19,909 bases of DNA from Anaerolinea sp. (GTDB lineage: Bacteria; Chloroflexota; Anaerolineae; Anaerolineales; Villigracilaceae), in contig DYNS01000011.1 in assembly GCA_020720965.1 (NCBI GenBank), positions 1 through 19,909 on the forward strand. The letters are read 5' to 3'. Both the position numbers and the translations under genes were made by a program. The notes beneath the pieces were generated by a model. It did not search any database. It was not told where the DNA came from and worked only from the letters and a program-made list of their open reading frames with translations. Positions 1 to 5,958 of the stretch are shown here, piece by piece. Each line of letters begins with the position of its first letter. Within the stretch, counting starts at the first letter, position 1.

Positions 1-305
1 CCCTGCTCGAAAACCGCCTGGAAAATTCACACTTTGCTGGCTGGATGGGCAACCTGAAGCTAGACTCTGGAGAGCAAAGCGTCACTCTTCGTATCGCAGG
101 CGGGAAAATATCCATTTCGGACGAAACGTCAACTCCCCATACCCTGCACGGCGGGGCGGAGATTGCTCGTTTCCTCATTGGCTCAGACGAACCGGACGAA
201 ATCATTCGCCAAGCAGGAATGGAATGTTCCGGGCTGGCTCAGCCATTAGCGCGAGCGCTTTTCCCCAACCTGCACCCGATGCTGAGCCACTGGGATGAAT
301 ATTGA
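1..305 (+). CDS. C-terminal fragment of probable GNAT acetyltransferase with SCP2-like tail (5' truncated)
   Basis: The reading frame is open from base 3 to the TGA at 303-305 and runs off the left edge, so only about the last 100 residues are present. The methionine at 45 is internal: the residues before it (ending HFAGW) read as continuous protein. The fragment contains a beta-rich stretch (VTLRIAGGKISI), a segment in which a helix follows a GGAEIARFLIG motif, and an ending with an LFP...HPMLSHWDEY pattern. This resembles the SCP2-like C-terminal domain of Eis-type GNAT acetyltransferases, which typically end in LFP followed by a W-D-aromatic motif. The acetyl-CoA-binding part would lie upstream of the window, so activity and substrate cannot be judged. 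The family call rests on end-of-protein similarity recalled from memory. Confidence 0.5.
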   Translation, partial: LLENRLENSHFAGWMGNLKLDSGEQSVTLRIAGGKISISDETSTPHTLHGGAEIARFLIGSDEPDEIIRQAGMECSGLAQPLARALFPNLHPMLSHWDEY

Positions 306-311
306 TGAATA

Positions 312-623
312 CTACCCCTTCATATTCGCATGACCCCATTTTTCCATTTCCAAAAGAATGGGAGCGAGAGAGTAGCCTTTTTGCGTCAGGGAATATTCCA
401 CCTGGGGAGGAACAACAGGATACACTTCCCGGTGAACGATACCATCACGCTCCAGTTCTCGAAGTTGTTGGGTTAGCATTTTTTGCGTAATTTTGGGAAT
501 GAACTTTTTGAGTTGGCTGAATCTCCTTTTTTCTTGAAACAATATCCAGAGAATGAGCGGTTTCCATTTGCCGCCCACAATAGAAACAGTGGCGGTCACT
601 GGGCAAAAGTAGGATTCGGTCAT
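312..623 (-). CDS. HxlR-family winged-helix transcriptional regulator
   Basis: This is a 103-residue DNA-binding protein of the HxlR family (YodB, CatR, HypR relatives), which act as dimeric repressors or activators of nearby detoxification genes. The family pattern is complete: CPV near the N-terminus (Cys7), IVGGKWKPLILWIL (residues 15-28), RRFSQLKKFIPKITQKMLTQ carrying the recognition helix (33-52), LRELERDGIV (54-63), and the wing with VVPPQVEYSLTQKG (70-83). An N-terminal cysteine is the redox sensor in YodB, CatR and HypR, so Cys7 may sense electrophiles or oxidants; that is inference. I prefer the ATG at 621-623, preceded by AAAAGGATACC, over a TTG at 654-656 that would add 11 lysine-rich residues. 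The gene is divergent from the NTF2-like gene at 747 and ends 6 bases after the acetyltransferase fragment, tail to tail. Confidence 0.9.
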   Translation of the reverse strand: MTESYFCPVTATVSIVGGKWKPLILWILFQEKRRFSQLKKFIPKITQKMLTQQLRELERDGIVHREVYPVVPPQVEYSLTQKGYSLAPILLEMEKWGHANMKG

Positions 624-642
624 TTTTTTGGTATCCTTTTGG

Positions 643-668
643 GTACTATGGCACAAATAAGTGCGTAC
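643..668. promoter_or_regulatory. Candidate HxlR operator: nested inverted repeat
   Basis: The sequence reads GTAC, four bases, GCAC, AAATAA, then GTGC directly followed by GTAC. GCAC (651-654) and GTGC (661-664) form an inverted repeat around an A/T-rich 6-base centre, flanked by self-complementary GTAC at 643-646 and 665-668. The element lies in the hxlR leader, immediately upstream of the -35 of the divergent gene (669-674), a position where a bound dimer could affect both genes. Dimeric winged-helix regulators of this family bind such dyads. The assignment to this regulator is inference. Confidence 0.45.
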
Positions 669-698
669 TTGCTTTATGGAACTTCGAAATTATATAAT
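669..698 (+). promoter_or_regulatory. Sigma70-like promoter for the NTF2-like gene
   Basis: TTGCTT (669-674) and TATAAT (693-698) are separated by 18 bases. The -10 is a perfect consensus and lies about 50 bases upstream of the start codon at 747. It shares its central TATA with a minus-strand -10. Confidence 0.6.
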
Positions 699-717
699 GC
701 GCCAATATAAATCGCAA
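689..717 (-). promoter_or_regulatory. Sigma70-like promoter for the HxlR gene, overlapping the divergent promoter
   Basis: On the minus strand TTGCGA (717 to 712) and TATAAT (694 to 689) are separated by 17 bases. The -10 hexamers of the two strands overlap in one palindromic ATTATATAAT stretch (689-698), so only one polymerase could occupy the region at a time. The leader to the ATG at 623 would be about 60 nt and would contain the candidate operator. Confidence 0.55.
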
Positions 718-746
718 GCAAGTCCTCACTTTTTCAAGGAGAAACA

Positions 747-1220
747 ATGTCAACACCTGAACAGAACAAAGAGATTGCCCTCAGTGTATCTCGCGCCATT
801 ATGAACGGTAAGTGGAAAGAGTTGGATTCACTTTTGGATGATAGATTTACCTACACGGGAGATGGGTTTCACTTTACCAAAGATGAATATATTGGCTTCA
901 TGCAGGATATGAAAGCCGCTTTCTCTGGCTTACACATGGAATTTCCTAACATCGTTGCCGAAGGGCAATATGTATCGATTCGATTTGTATCTACTGCGGT
1001 GAACACAGGCAGTTTTATGGGCGCGCCAGCCAATAAAAAGAATCTGGAAATTCACGGTATTTTTGTGAGAAAAGTGGAAAATGGGAAAGTGGTACAGGAA
1101 TGGCAAACGACCGATTTGCTGGGCGTAATGCGGCAAATTGGCTTTGGGGCTTTATTGGGTTACGCAGTGTTTGTTGGGCTTTTCAATGTGAAGCAAAAAC
1201 CCCCTGTTCGCAAAGCGTGA
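747..1220 (+). CDS. NTF2/SnoaL-like (ester cyclase type) protein with hydrophobic C-terminal tail
   Basis: A 157-residue protein with the alpha+beta cone layout of the SnoaL/NTF2-like superfamily: N-terminal helices (EQNKEIALSVSRAIMNGKWKELDSLL), a first strand region with FTYTGDGFHFTKDEYIGFM, an amphipathic helix, then strands VSIRFVSTAVNTGSFMG, LEIHGIFVRKVENGKVVQEWQTTD and the closing LLGVMRQIG. The fold binds small hydrophobic ligands and is used by cyclases, isomerases and many uncharacterised proteins; no specific reaction can be read from it. The usual protein ends around MRQIG. Here it continues with a strongly hydrophobic segment (about residues 132-147, GFGALLGYAVFVGLF) and a basic tail (KQKPPVRKA), which could be a membrane anchor. 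A good ribosome-binding site, AAGGAG (737-742), fixes the start. It is probably controlled by the divergent HxlR regulator. Confidence 0.8.
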   Translation: MSTPEQNKEIALSVSRAIMNGKWKELDSLLDDRFTYTGDGFHFTKDEYIGFMQDMKAAFSGLHMEFPNIVAEGQYVSIRFVSTAVNTGSFMGAPANKKNLEIHGIFVRKVENGKVVQEWQTTDLLGVMRQIGFGALLGYAVFVGLFNVKQKPPVRKA

Positions 1221-1312
1221 CTTTTTAAGACACCAACCCCTGCCACTGGAATTAATTGCCCAAATTGTGCGCTTTCGAGTACAGGAAAACTTGAAGAAAA
1301 GCAAAAACAAGC

Positions 1313-2044
1313 CTACATCTTCCTAAGAATGGCAAAAACAGATACGCCAACTGGCAAGCGCAAAGACCAAAGCGCAGGTTGTACAAACATCTGGCGCAAC
1401 AGGCTATTAAGCGGGTCACGGGGAACCCAATCTTCTGCGCGGGCTGTTTTCTTTTGAGCAGGAAGCAGGTTGCGCCATTGTCGATAAAGATATATGGGGA
1501 AAAATGCTAAGGTGTTGATGTAACTAGAATGAACAACTTGTAAGTTAAGACCCTGCCAGGCGCAGGTAAGTTGCGCAAATGTGTATCGCCGTCGATGATG
1601 CAAAGCATCATCCCATTCACTCCAGAGACTCATAAACGCTGGAACCGTAATGATTACAAGCCCCCCAGGGCGCACAACACGAGTGAATTCTCGCAGAGCC
1701 GCTTTGTCATCGTCCAGATGTTCCACAACATCCAGAGCAGTTAAGATGTGGACGGAATTATCTGCCAAAGGGAGGGTTTCGGCACTTCCAGCACTGGTGA
1801 TGATTTCTCGGCGTTGTTTTAATAATCCCAAAGCGTTGGCATCGGGGTCAAGGGCTATTACGCTCAGGTGTTGGCTCATTTCCTCCGCAAAGAGACCCGT
1901 TCCAGCCCCGACATCCAATAGAGTATGCCGATGGGTGAGAAATCCTAACCTTCTCAGCCATTCTCGCACGATAAGGCGTTTGCCGCTGTAAAACCAATGC
2001 TCTTTTTCTACCTTGTAAAGGGCATAGTATTCGTCAGGATTCAT
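1313..2044 (-). CDS. Class I SAM-dependent methyltransferase (methyltransferase-11 type)
   Basis: A 243-residue soluble methyltransferase. The SAM-binding signature is clear: motif I LLDVGAGTG (residues 42-50), the acidic end of strand 2 ALDPDAN (64-70), motif with LTALDVVEHLDDD (101-113), and RPGGLVIITVP (125-135). It is followed by LWSEWDDALHHRRRY (140-154), a motif typical of methyltransferases that sit beside GtrB-type glycosyltransferases in surface-sugar or lipid-glycan clusters. The substrate is unknown; a glycolipid or sugar carrier is likely from context. I chose the ATG at 2042-2044, preceded by GGGGAAGAG, because it gives an 11-base overlap with the end of the glycosyltransferase gene and translational coupling. 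A start at 2113 would add 23 residues and a much longer overlap. It is the last gene of a two-gene minus-strand operon. Confidence 0.85.
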   Translation of the reverse strand: MNPDEYYALYKVEKEHWFYSGKRLIVREWLRRLGFLTHRHTLLDVGAGTGLFAEEMSQHLSVIALDPDANALGLLKQRREIITSAGSAETLPLADNSVHILTALDVVEHLDDDKAALREFTRVVRPGGLVIITVPAFMSLWSEWDDALHHRRRYTFAQLTCAWQGLNLQVVHSSYINTLAFFPIYLYRQWRNLLPAQKKTARAEDWVPRDPLNSLLRQMFVQPALWSLRLPVGVSVFAILRKM

Positions 2045-2981
2045 TCTGCTCTTCCCCGGTTTGGCTAATTTTTCGCGAAATGATGAAGTGCGGGCGATTT
2101 TTGCTTTCATCATAAATACGCAGGATATATTCCCCCATCATCCCCAAGGAGATGAGTTGGATGCCACCCAAAAAGAAGACAGCGGTGGCAACAGTGGTAA
2201 AGCCAGAGATGACATTGATGTTGTTGATGCGCAAGACAAGCAGCGTAATCCCATATACAAAGGAAAACCCGCTAATGACCATCCCAACCAGCCAACTCAC
2301 TCGTAAGGGTTTATAACTGAAAGAGAAAACAGCATCAAATCCCATTTTTAGCAGGCGGGTGATGGATTGTTTGGGCTTTCCGGCTACACGTTCATCGCGG
2401 TCATACCAGAGAATAGACTGGCGGAAACCTATCCAATTTCGCAAACCCGGAAAATAACGGCTATGCTCTTGCAACCGGATAATTTGACGGGCAGCACGTC
2501 CGCCGAGTAACCCAAAAGTTCCACTGCTGTTGATAGGGGTATCGCTCATCCAACGAAAGAAAGCGTGGAAAAGTTCAAAAAGGACGCGGCGCAACCCACG
2601 TTCCTGACGGCTGCGGCGCATGGCAATCACCACCTCTGCGCCTTTGGCTTGTTCAGCCAACAGGGCAGGGATGAGTTCTGGAGGGTCTTGCAAATCGCCG
2701 TCCATGGTAATGACAGTCTCCTGTGATGCGGCACAAATACCCGCAAAAAGAGCCGCCTGATGTCCAAAATTGCGAGAAAGTTCCAATACGACCAGGCGTG
2801 GGTCTTGCTGTGCCAGGCGGGTGAGGATTTCCAAGGTTTTGTCAGAAGAACCGTCATTTACCAGCACAATCTCATGATCGGGATAGTGGTGAAGCGCATT
2901 TTTAAGGCGCAGGTACAAGGTTTCTACTAGGTTTTCCTCGTTGTATAATGGCGCAACAATTGAAATTCCGTTTCCTGCCAT
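2034..2981 (-). CDS. GT2 family glycosyltransferase, GtrB/ArnC/DPM1-like, polyprenyl-phosphate dependent
   Basis: A 315-residue membrane-attached glycosyltransferase that in known relatives transfers a sugar from a nucleotide donor to undecaprenyl (or dolichyl) phosphate on the cytoplasmic face. The GT-A domain begins at once with ISIVAPLYNEEN (6-17), then VNDGSSD (41-47), ELSRNFGHQAALFAG (67-81), and the metal-binding MDGDLQDPPE (93-102). Two C-terminal membrane segments (about 228-250 and 259-283) precede MGEYILRIYDESKNRP, the usual ending of GtrB-like proteins. The start ATG at 2979-2981 has AAAGGAAAA upstream and sits directly before the catalytic fold. It overlaps the methyltransferase gene by 11 bases. 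A polytopic GT-C-like gene starts divergently 31 bp away and is the obvious consumer of its lipid-linked sugar. Confidence 0.92.
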   Translation of the reverse strand: MAGNGISIVAPLYNEENLVETLYLRLKNALHHYPDHEIVLVNDGSSDKTLEILTRLAQQDPRLVVLELSRNFGHQAALFAGICAASQETVITMDGDLQDPPELIPALLAEQAKGAEVVIAMRRSRQERGLRRVLFELFHAFFRWMSDTPINSSGTFGLLGGRAARQIIRLQEHSRYFPGLRNWIGFRQSILWYDRDERVAGKPKQSITRLLKMGFDAVFSFSYKPLRVSWLVGMVISGFSFVYGITLLVLRINNINVISGFTTVATAVFFLGGIQLISLGMMGEYILRIYDESKNRPHFIISRKISQTGEEQNES

Positions 2982-3012
2982 CTGTTTTTTCCTTTTTCAC
3001 ATTATAACCGCC

Positions 3013-4719
3013 ATGCCCAACCTCACATCCCTGTTTAGAAATCACTGGTCCTTCTGGCTTGTTTTGTGTATTTACCTGTCTGTTGTCGCATTTTTGCCCA
3101 TCCAAGCACATGCCGCGATTAACGATGACTGGATTTACACCCGAACTGTGGAAATCTTCTTGGAAACCGGGCAAATCCAAATCCTGAATATGAGCGTGGC
3201 ATCTCTTTTGTTCCAAGCCGCCTGGGGGAGTATCTTCGCTTGGGCTTTTTCGGATTCTTTGGGCATTTTCGGTGCATTGCGCCTGGCAACCCTCAGCATG
3301 GTGGTTTTGAGCAGTTTTTTTCTGGAACATCTACTAAACGAATTGGCAATCTCAAGCCCTTGGAGGGCTTTAGGCGTTGCTGCATATCTATTCCAACCGA
3401 TTGGTTTTGCTCTCACCTTTACTTTTATGACGGATATGTACCTTACCTCCATGCTGCTGATAGCTCTCAGCCTGTTTGTGAGTGGCTTTCGGCGCGGGAC
3501 CTTGAACTGGTTCACCCTTTCCGGCTCCATCGTTACTGGGTTGGCATATCTGGTACGCCAACCTGCCGTGTTTTTTCTAGCATCAATACTGGTCTGGATG
3601 ATTCTCTCCCGCCACGTAACATTCAACCGGCGCAGCCTGCAGGCGTTGATTCTTGTCACCGCGCCTGCCATGCTCATCATGGCTCTTTATCAATATTGGC
3701 TCGTTTACGTTCATGGCGTACCCATCTGGCAGACGGTTTTTACTAGCGTTTTGGAATACATCAACCCGTTGGGGTTCCTCATTTTTGGGTTTAAGTTTCT
3801 GCTAGTCTCCATCATCTACCTGGGGCTATTTGCTTTACCGTTCACTCTGGCAACTCTTCCCAGCCTGCGCTCCGCCTTTAGCAAACCCGACCGAACCCTG
3901 CTGTTCTTCCTTGTCTATTTTATCGTCCTCTGGCTTGCCATCACCTTTCAGGGAATGAGAATGCCGTATCTGCCACATTTTCTAAACCGAAATGGGCTTG
4001 GTCCCAGTGACTTGGTTGTTGGCATCCCCCCCCTAATCACGGTCAGCCAACTTCTCTGGCTTTCTGTGCTCGTCTTTCTCAATACTCTACTGTTCATCCC
4101 TCTTGTATACCGTCTGGCATCCCGCAAGGAGTTTTCGACGCTATTGTTATTCGTTATCACAGGACAGATAGTCGCCGCCCTGCTCCCGTCCCTAGTTTCT
4201 GACAACAACTTAACCCCGGGTCTAGAGCGCTACCTACTCCCCGCCCTGCCAACCATCATCACCTTGGTTTTACTCGCCTTGCCAGGAGAAAGAACATCCC
4301 AAGCGCTATCTTGGGGTGTTATCTTGCTCCTAGCCGGTTTCTCGTGGGCTGGAACCCACGATATGCTCCAACTACACCAAAAAATTTGGGAAACAGGCAG
4401 CCAAGCCAACCAGCTCGGTATAAAAAACCAACACCTGGACGCAGGAGCATCCTGGGATGGTTATCACCTCTTTGATAATTCCTTACCGGGCGTTATACCA
4501 TCCCAAACGCCGCGCTATGAAGTCATTATAGAAACGCCCATCGAACCCATCACTGTGTCTGCGCCTACCTGGTGGCATCGTCTGTGGGCGCCCCAAACCG
4601 ATTCGCAATACATCGTCAGTGGCGCACCCCTGGCAGGTTTTGAAACAATTTATCAGACCTGTTACTATTCTTTACTCCGCCAAAAAGAAATTACCCTCTA
4701 TCTTTTGCGCCGCCCTTAG
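3013..4719 (+). CDS. Polytopic GT-C-like (GT39/ArnT-type) membrane glycosyltransferase
   Basis: A 568-residue integral membrane protein with roughly ten to twelve hydrophobic helices and a short soluble C-terminal part (about the last 90 residues). The first helix is followed by an external loop with HAAINDDWIY (residues 33-42); an acidic pair in this first loop is the hallmark of GT-C enzymes, which take sugars from polyprenyl-phosphate carriers on the outer face of the membrane. Protein O-glycosylation, lipid glycosylation or cell-wall glycan decoration are all possible. I chose the ATG at 3013 because the upstream in-frame ATG (2941) would overlap the divergent glycosyltransferase by 41 bases; ribosome-binding signals are weak at both. 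A TATAAT at 2944-2949, inside the neighbouring gene, could serve as its -10. Sequence similarity within this class is low, so the family call is from topology, motif and context. Confidence 0.7.
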   Translation: MPNLTSLFRNHWSFWLVLCIYLSVVAFLPIQAHAAINDDWIYTRTVEIFLETGQIQILNMSVASLLFQAAWGSIFAWAFSDSLGIFGALRLATLSMVVLSSFFLEHLLNELAISSPWRALGVAAYLFQPIGFALTFTFMTDMYLTSMLLIALSLFVSGFRRGTLNWFTLSGSIVTGLAYLVRQPAVFFLASILVWMILSRHVTFNRRSLQALILVTAPAMLIMALYQYWLVYVHGVPIWQTVFTSVLEYINPLGFLIFGFKFLLVSIIYLGLFALPFTLATLPSLRSAFSKPDRTLLFFLVYFIVLWLAITFQGMRMPYLPHFLNRNGLGPSDLVVGIPPLITVSQLLWLSVLVFLNTLLFIPLVYRLASRKEFSTLLLFVITGQIVAALLPSLVSDNNLTPGLERYLLPALPTIITLVLLALPGERTSQALSWGVILLLAGFSWAGTHDMLQLHQKIWETGSQANQLGIKNQHLDAGASWDGYHLFDNSLPGVIPSQTPRYEVIIETPIEPITVSAPTWWHRLWAPQTDSQYIVSGAPLAGFETIYQTCYYSLLRQKEITLYLLRRP

Positions 4720-4747
4720 AAATGGAATTTCTGCGTGCCCTGGGCAT

Positions 4748-4777
4748 GGCTGCGCCGGAACTTACATCCCGGCAGCC
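4748..4777. other. GC-rich hairpin between convergent genes
   Basis: GGCTGCGCCGG (4748-4758) can pair with CCGGCAGCC (4769-4777) with a one-base bulge across a 10-base loop. It lies in the 42-bp gap between two convergent genes and overlaps the last codons of the nucleosidase gene. There is no T-tract on either side, so it is at most a weak terminator. Confidence 0.25.
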
Positions 4778-5445
4778 TTAATCCAATCCATGAGGCGGGC
4801 AGCCAACGGAGGCAGGAATGCCTGGGTGCGTTCCTTAAAGAGGTCGGCGCTTCCTTCGTAGGCTTCGCCACCTTTTGCCGAGACAATATCGCTGACAACT
4901 CTCAGAATGAGCAGGCGCGTTTTGTTTTTTGCCGCCACCCAGGCAATCGCCCCGGATTCCCAATCGGCGGCGGGAGCTCCAAAGGTGGCGGCTAATGATT
5001 CGGCTTCGGCGGGCAAAATGTCCCGGTCGGCAGAAAGGAGCAGGGCGCGGCGAACAGGCTGAGGGTAGGGTTCTGAGAGCCAGGAAAGGTCAAGGAGGGT
5101 GGCGTAATGTTCCAGCGCCTCCTGCGCGTCTCCCATTTGTTCCACAATATCGTACACCAGGGTTTTTTCTGCCAGAATCACTTCCCCTGCCTGGGTGTAA
5201 CCGGCAAAGCCGCCACAGGTGCCGAGGTTGATGAGCAGGTCGGGGGAGAAGGTGTCTATGGCGTATTGGGCGCTTGCGGCTGCTGCAATTTTTCCCCAGC
5301 CGCCCTGAAGGTAACGCACACCCTCCGCCCCCGGAAGGGAGAAACTTTCCCCGAAGGGGGTTTGTTGCAACCGGGCTAGGGGGTATAAAGCCCGAATGAC
5401 CCGCCACTCTGTATGGGCAGAAACGAGGATGATGACGCGGCTCAT
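4762..5445 (-). CDS. Nucleoside phosphorylase-fold hydrolase, MTA/SAH-nucleosidase or futalosine-hydrolase like
   Basis: A 227-residue protein of the PNP/UDP superfamily, probably cleaving the N-glycosidic bond of a purine nucleoside such as 5'-methylthioadenosine, S-adenosylhomocysteine or futalosine. Visible landmarks in MTAN order are: N-terminal strand and acidic residue IILVSAHTEW (5-14, Glu13 at the place of the MTAN catalytic glutamate), QGGWGKIAAAASAQ (47-60), LINLGTCGGF (71-80), WESGAIAWVAA (162-172, matching the ribose-binding MEGAA region but with Trp-Glu-Ser), and LRVVSDIVSA (181-190) with Asp186 as the likely general acid. Length and fold fit the family; the altered ESGA motif leaves the substrate open. 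The start overlaps the stop of the upstream cinA-like gene as ATGA (5442-5445), so it is the last gene of a three-gene operon. Confidence 0.75.
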   Translation of the reverse strand: MSRVIILVSAHTEWRVIRALYPLARLQQTPFGESFSLPGAEGVRYLQGGWGKIAAAASAQYAIDTFSPDLLINLGTCGGFAGYTQAGEVILAEKTLVYDIVEQMGDAQEALEHYATLLDLSWLSEPYPQPVRRALLLSADRDILPAEAESLAATFGAPAADWESGAIAWVAAKNKTRLLILRVVSDIVSAKGGEAYEGSADLFKERTQAFLPPLAARLMDWIKAAGM

Positions 5446-5942
5446 GGGCGCAGGTCGGCTTCCAGGTGAGGGGAGGCTTGCAGGTAGTCTAACAGGAATT
5501 GGAAGGCGGCTTGGGCGGAGGATTGCTTGTTCTGAACGCGGTCGCCTTCAAACTGATGCACTCTTGCCCAAACGCCCTCAGGCGCTGCCAGCCCAAACCA
5601 GGTGGTGCCGACCGGTTTGCCTGGCATCCCGCCGCCGGGTCCGGCAATGCCGCTGACGCTGATGGCGAGGGTGGCGTTGAGGGCTTTGCGTGCGCCTTGC
5701 GCCATCTCCAGCACGGTTTCGCGGCTGACCGCGCCGTGTTGTTGCAGGGTATCCCAAGAGACATGGAGCAGGGCGACTTTGGCTTCGTAAGCATAGGCGA
5801 CAACCCCGCCCACGTAATATACGGAGGAGCCAGGAATATCGGTGATGCGGTGCCCCAACAAGCCGCCGGTGCAGGATTCGGCGGTGGCAAGCAGGTAATT
5901 TTTTTGGCGCAGGAGTGCGCCAACTTGTTCTTCTATGCTCAT
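5442..5942 (-). CDS. pncC: CinA C-terminal family protein, nicotinamide-nucleotide amidohydrolase (PncC)
   Basis: A 166-residue stand-alone CinA C-domain protein. Members hydrolyse nicotinamide mononucleotide to nicotinate mononucleotide, recycling the by-product of NAD-dependent DNA ligase. The signature blocks are intact: TAESCTGGLLGHRITDIPGSS (20-40), VGGVVAYAYEAKVALLHV (44-61), GAVSRETVLEMAQGAR (70-85), ISVSGIAGPGGG (94-105) and GKPVGTTWFGLA (108-119). It lacks the N-terminal MoCF-like domain of full-length CinA, as E. coli PncC does. The ATG at 5940-5942 has a strong AGGAGA upstream and is preferred over an in-frame ATG at 5987 that lies inside the upstream gene. It sits 16 bases after the transpeptidase gene and shares ATGA with the nucleosidase gene. 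Function is confident at family level; the in vivo substrate is inferred. Confidence 0.9.
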   Translation of the reverse strand: MSIEEQVGALLRQKNYLLATAESCTGGLLGHRITDIPGSSVYYVGGVVAYAYEAKVALLHVSWDTLQQHGAVSRETVLEMAQGARKALNATLAISVSGIAGPGGGMPGKPVGTTWFGLAAPEGVWARVHQFEGDRVQNKQSSAQAAFQFLLDYLQASPHLEADLRP

Positions 5943-5958
5943 AGATTCTCCTATGCGG

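Noticed and set aside
624..656. TTG start for the HxlR regulator
   Set aside because: The added 11 residues are not family-like and the candidate ribosome-binding sequence AAAAGGATACC fits the ATG at 623.
483..710. Small plus-strand frame across the HxlR gene and promoter region
   Set aside because: It is opposite a well-recognised HxlR gene and its end overlaps the divergent promoters; no ribosome-binding site was seen.
1221..1312. Possible terminator between the convergent NTF2-like and methyltransferase genes
   Set aside because: I looked for a stem with a T-tract on either strand and found only short, unconvincing A/T-rich complementarity.
2941..3012. Longer N-terminus for the GT-C-like protein
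   Set aside because: It would overlap the divergent glycosyltransferase start by 41 bases, and the added residues only mirror its complement; the ATG at 3013 starts just before the first membrane helix.
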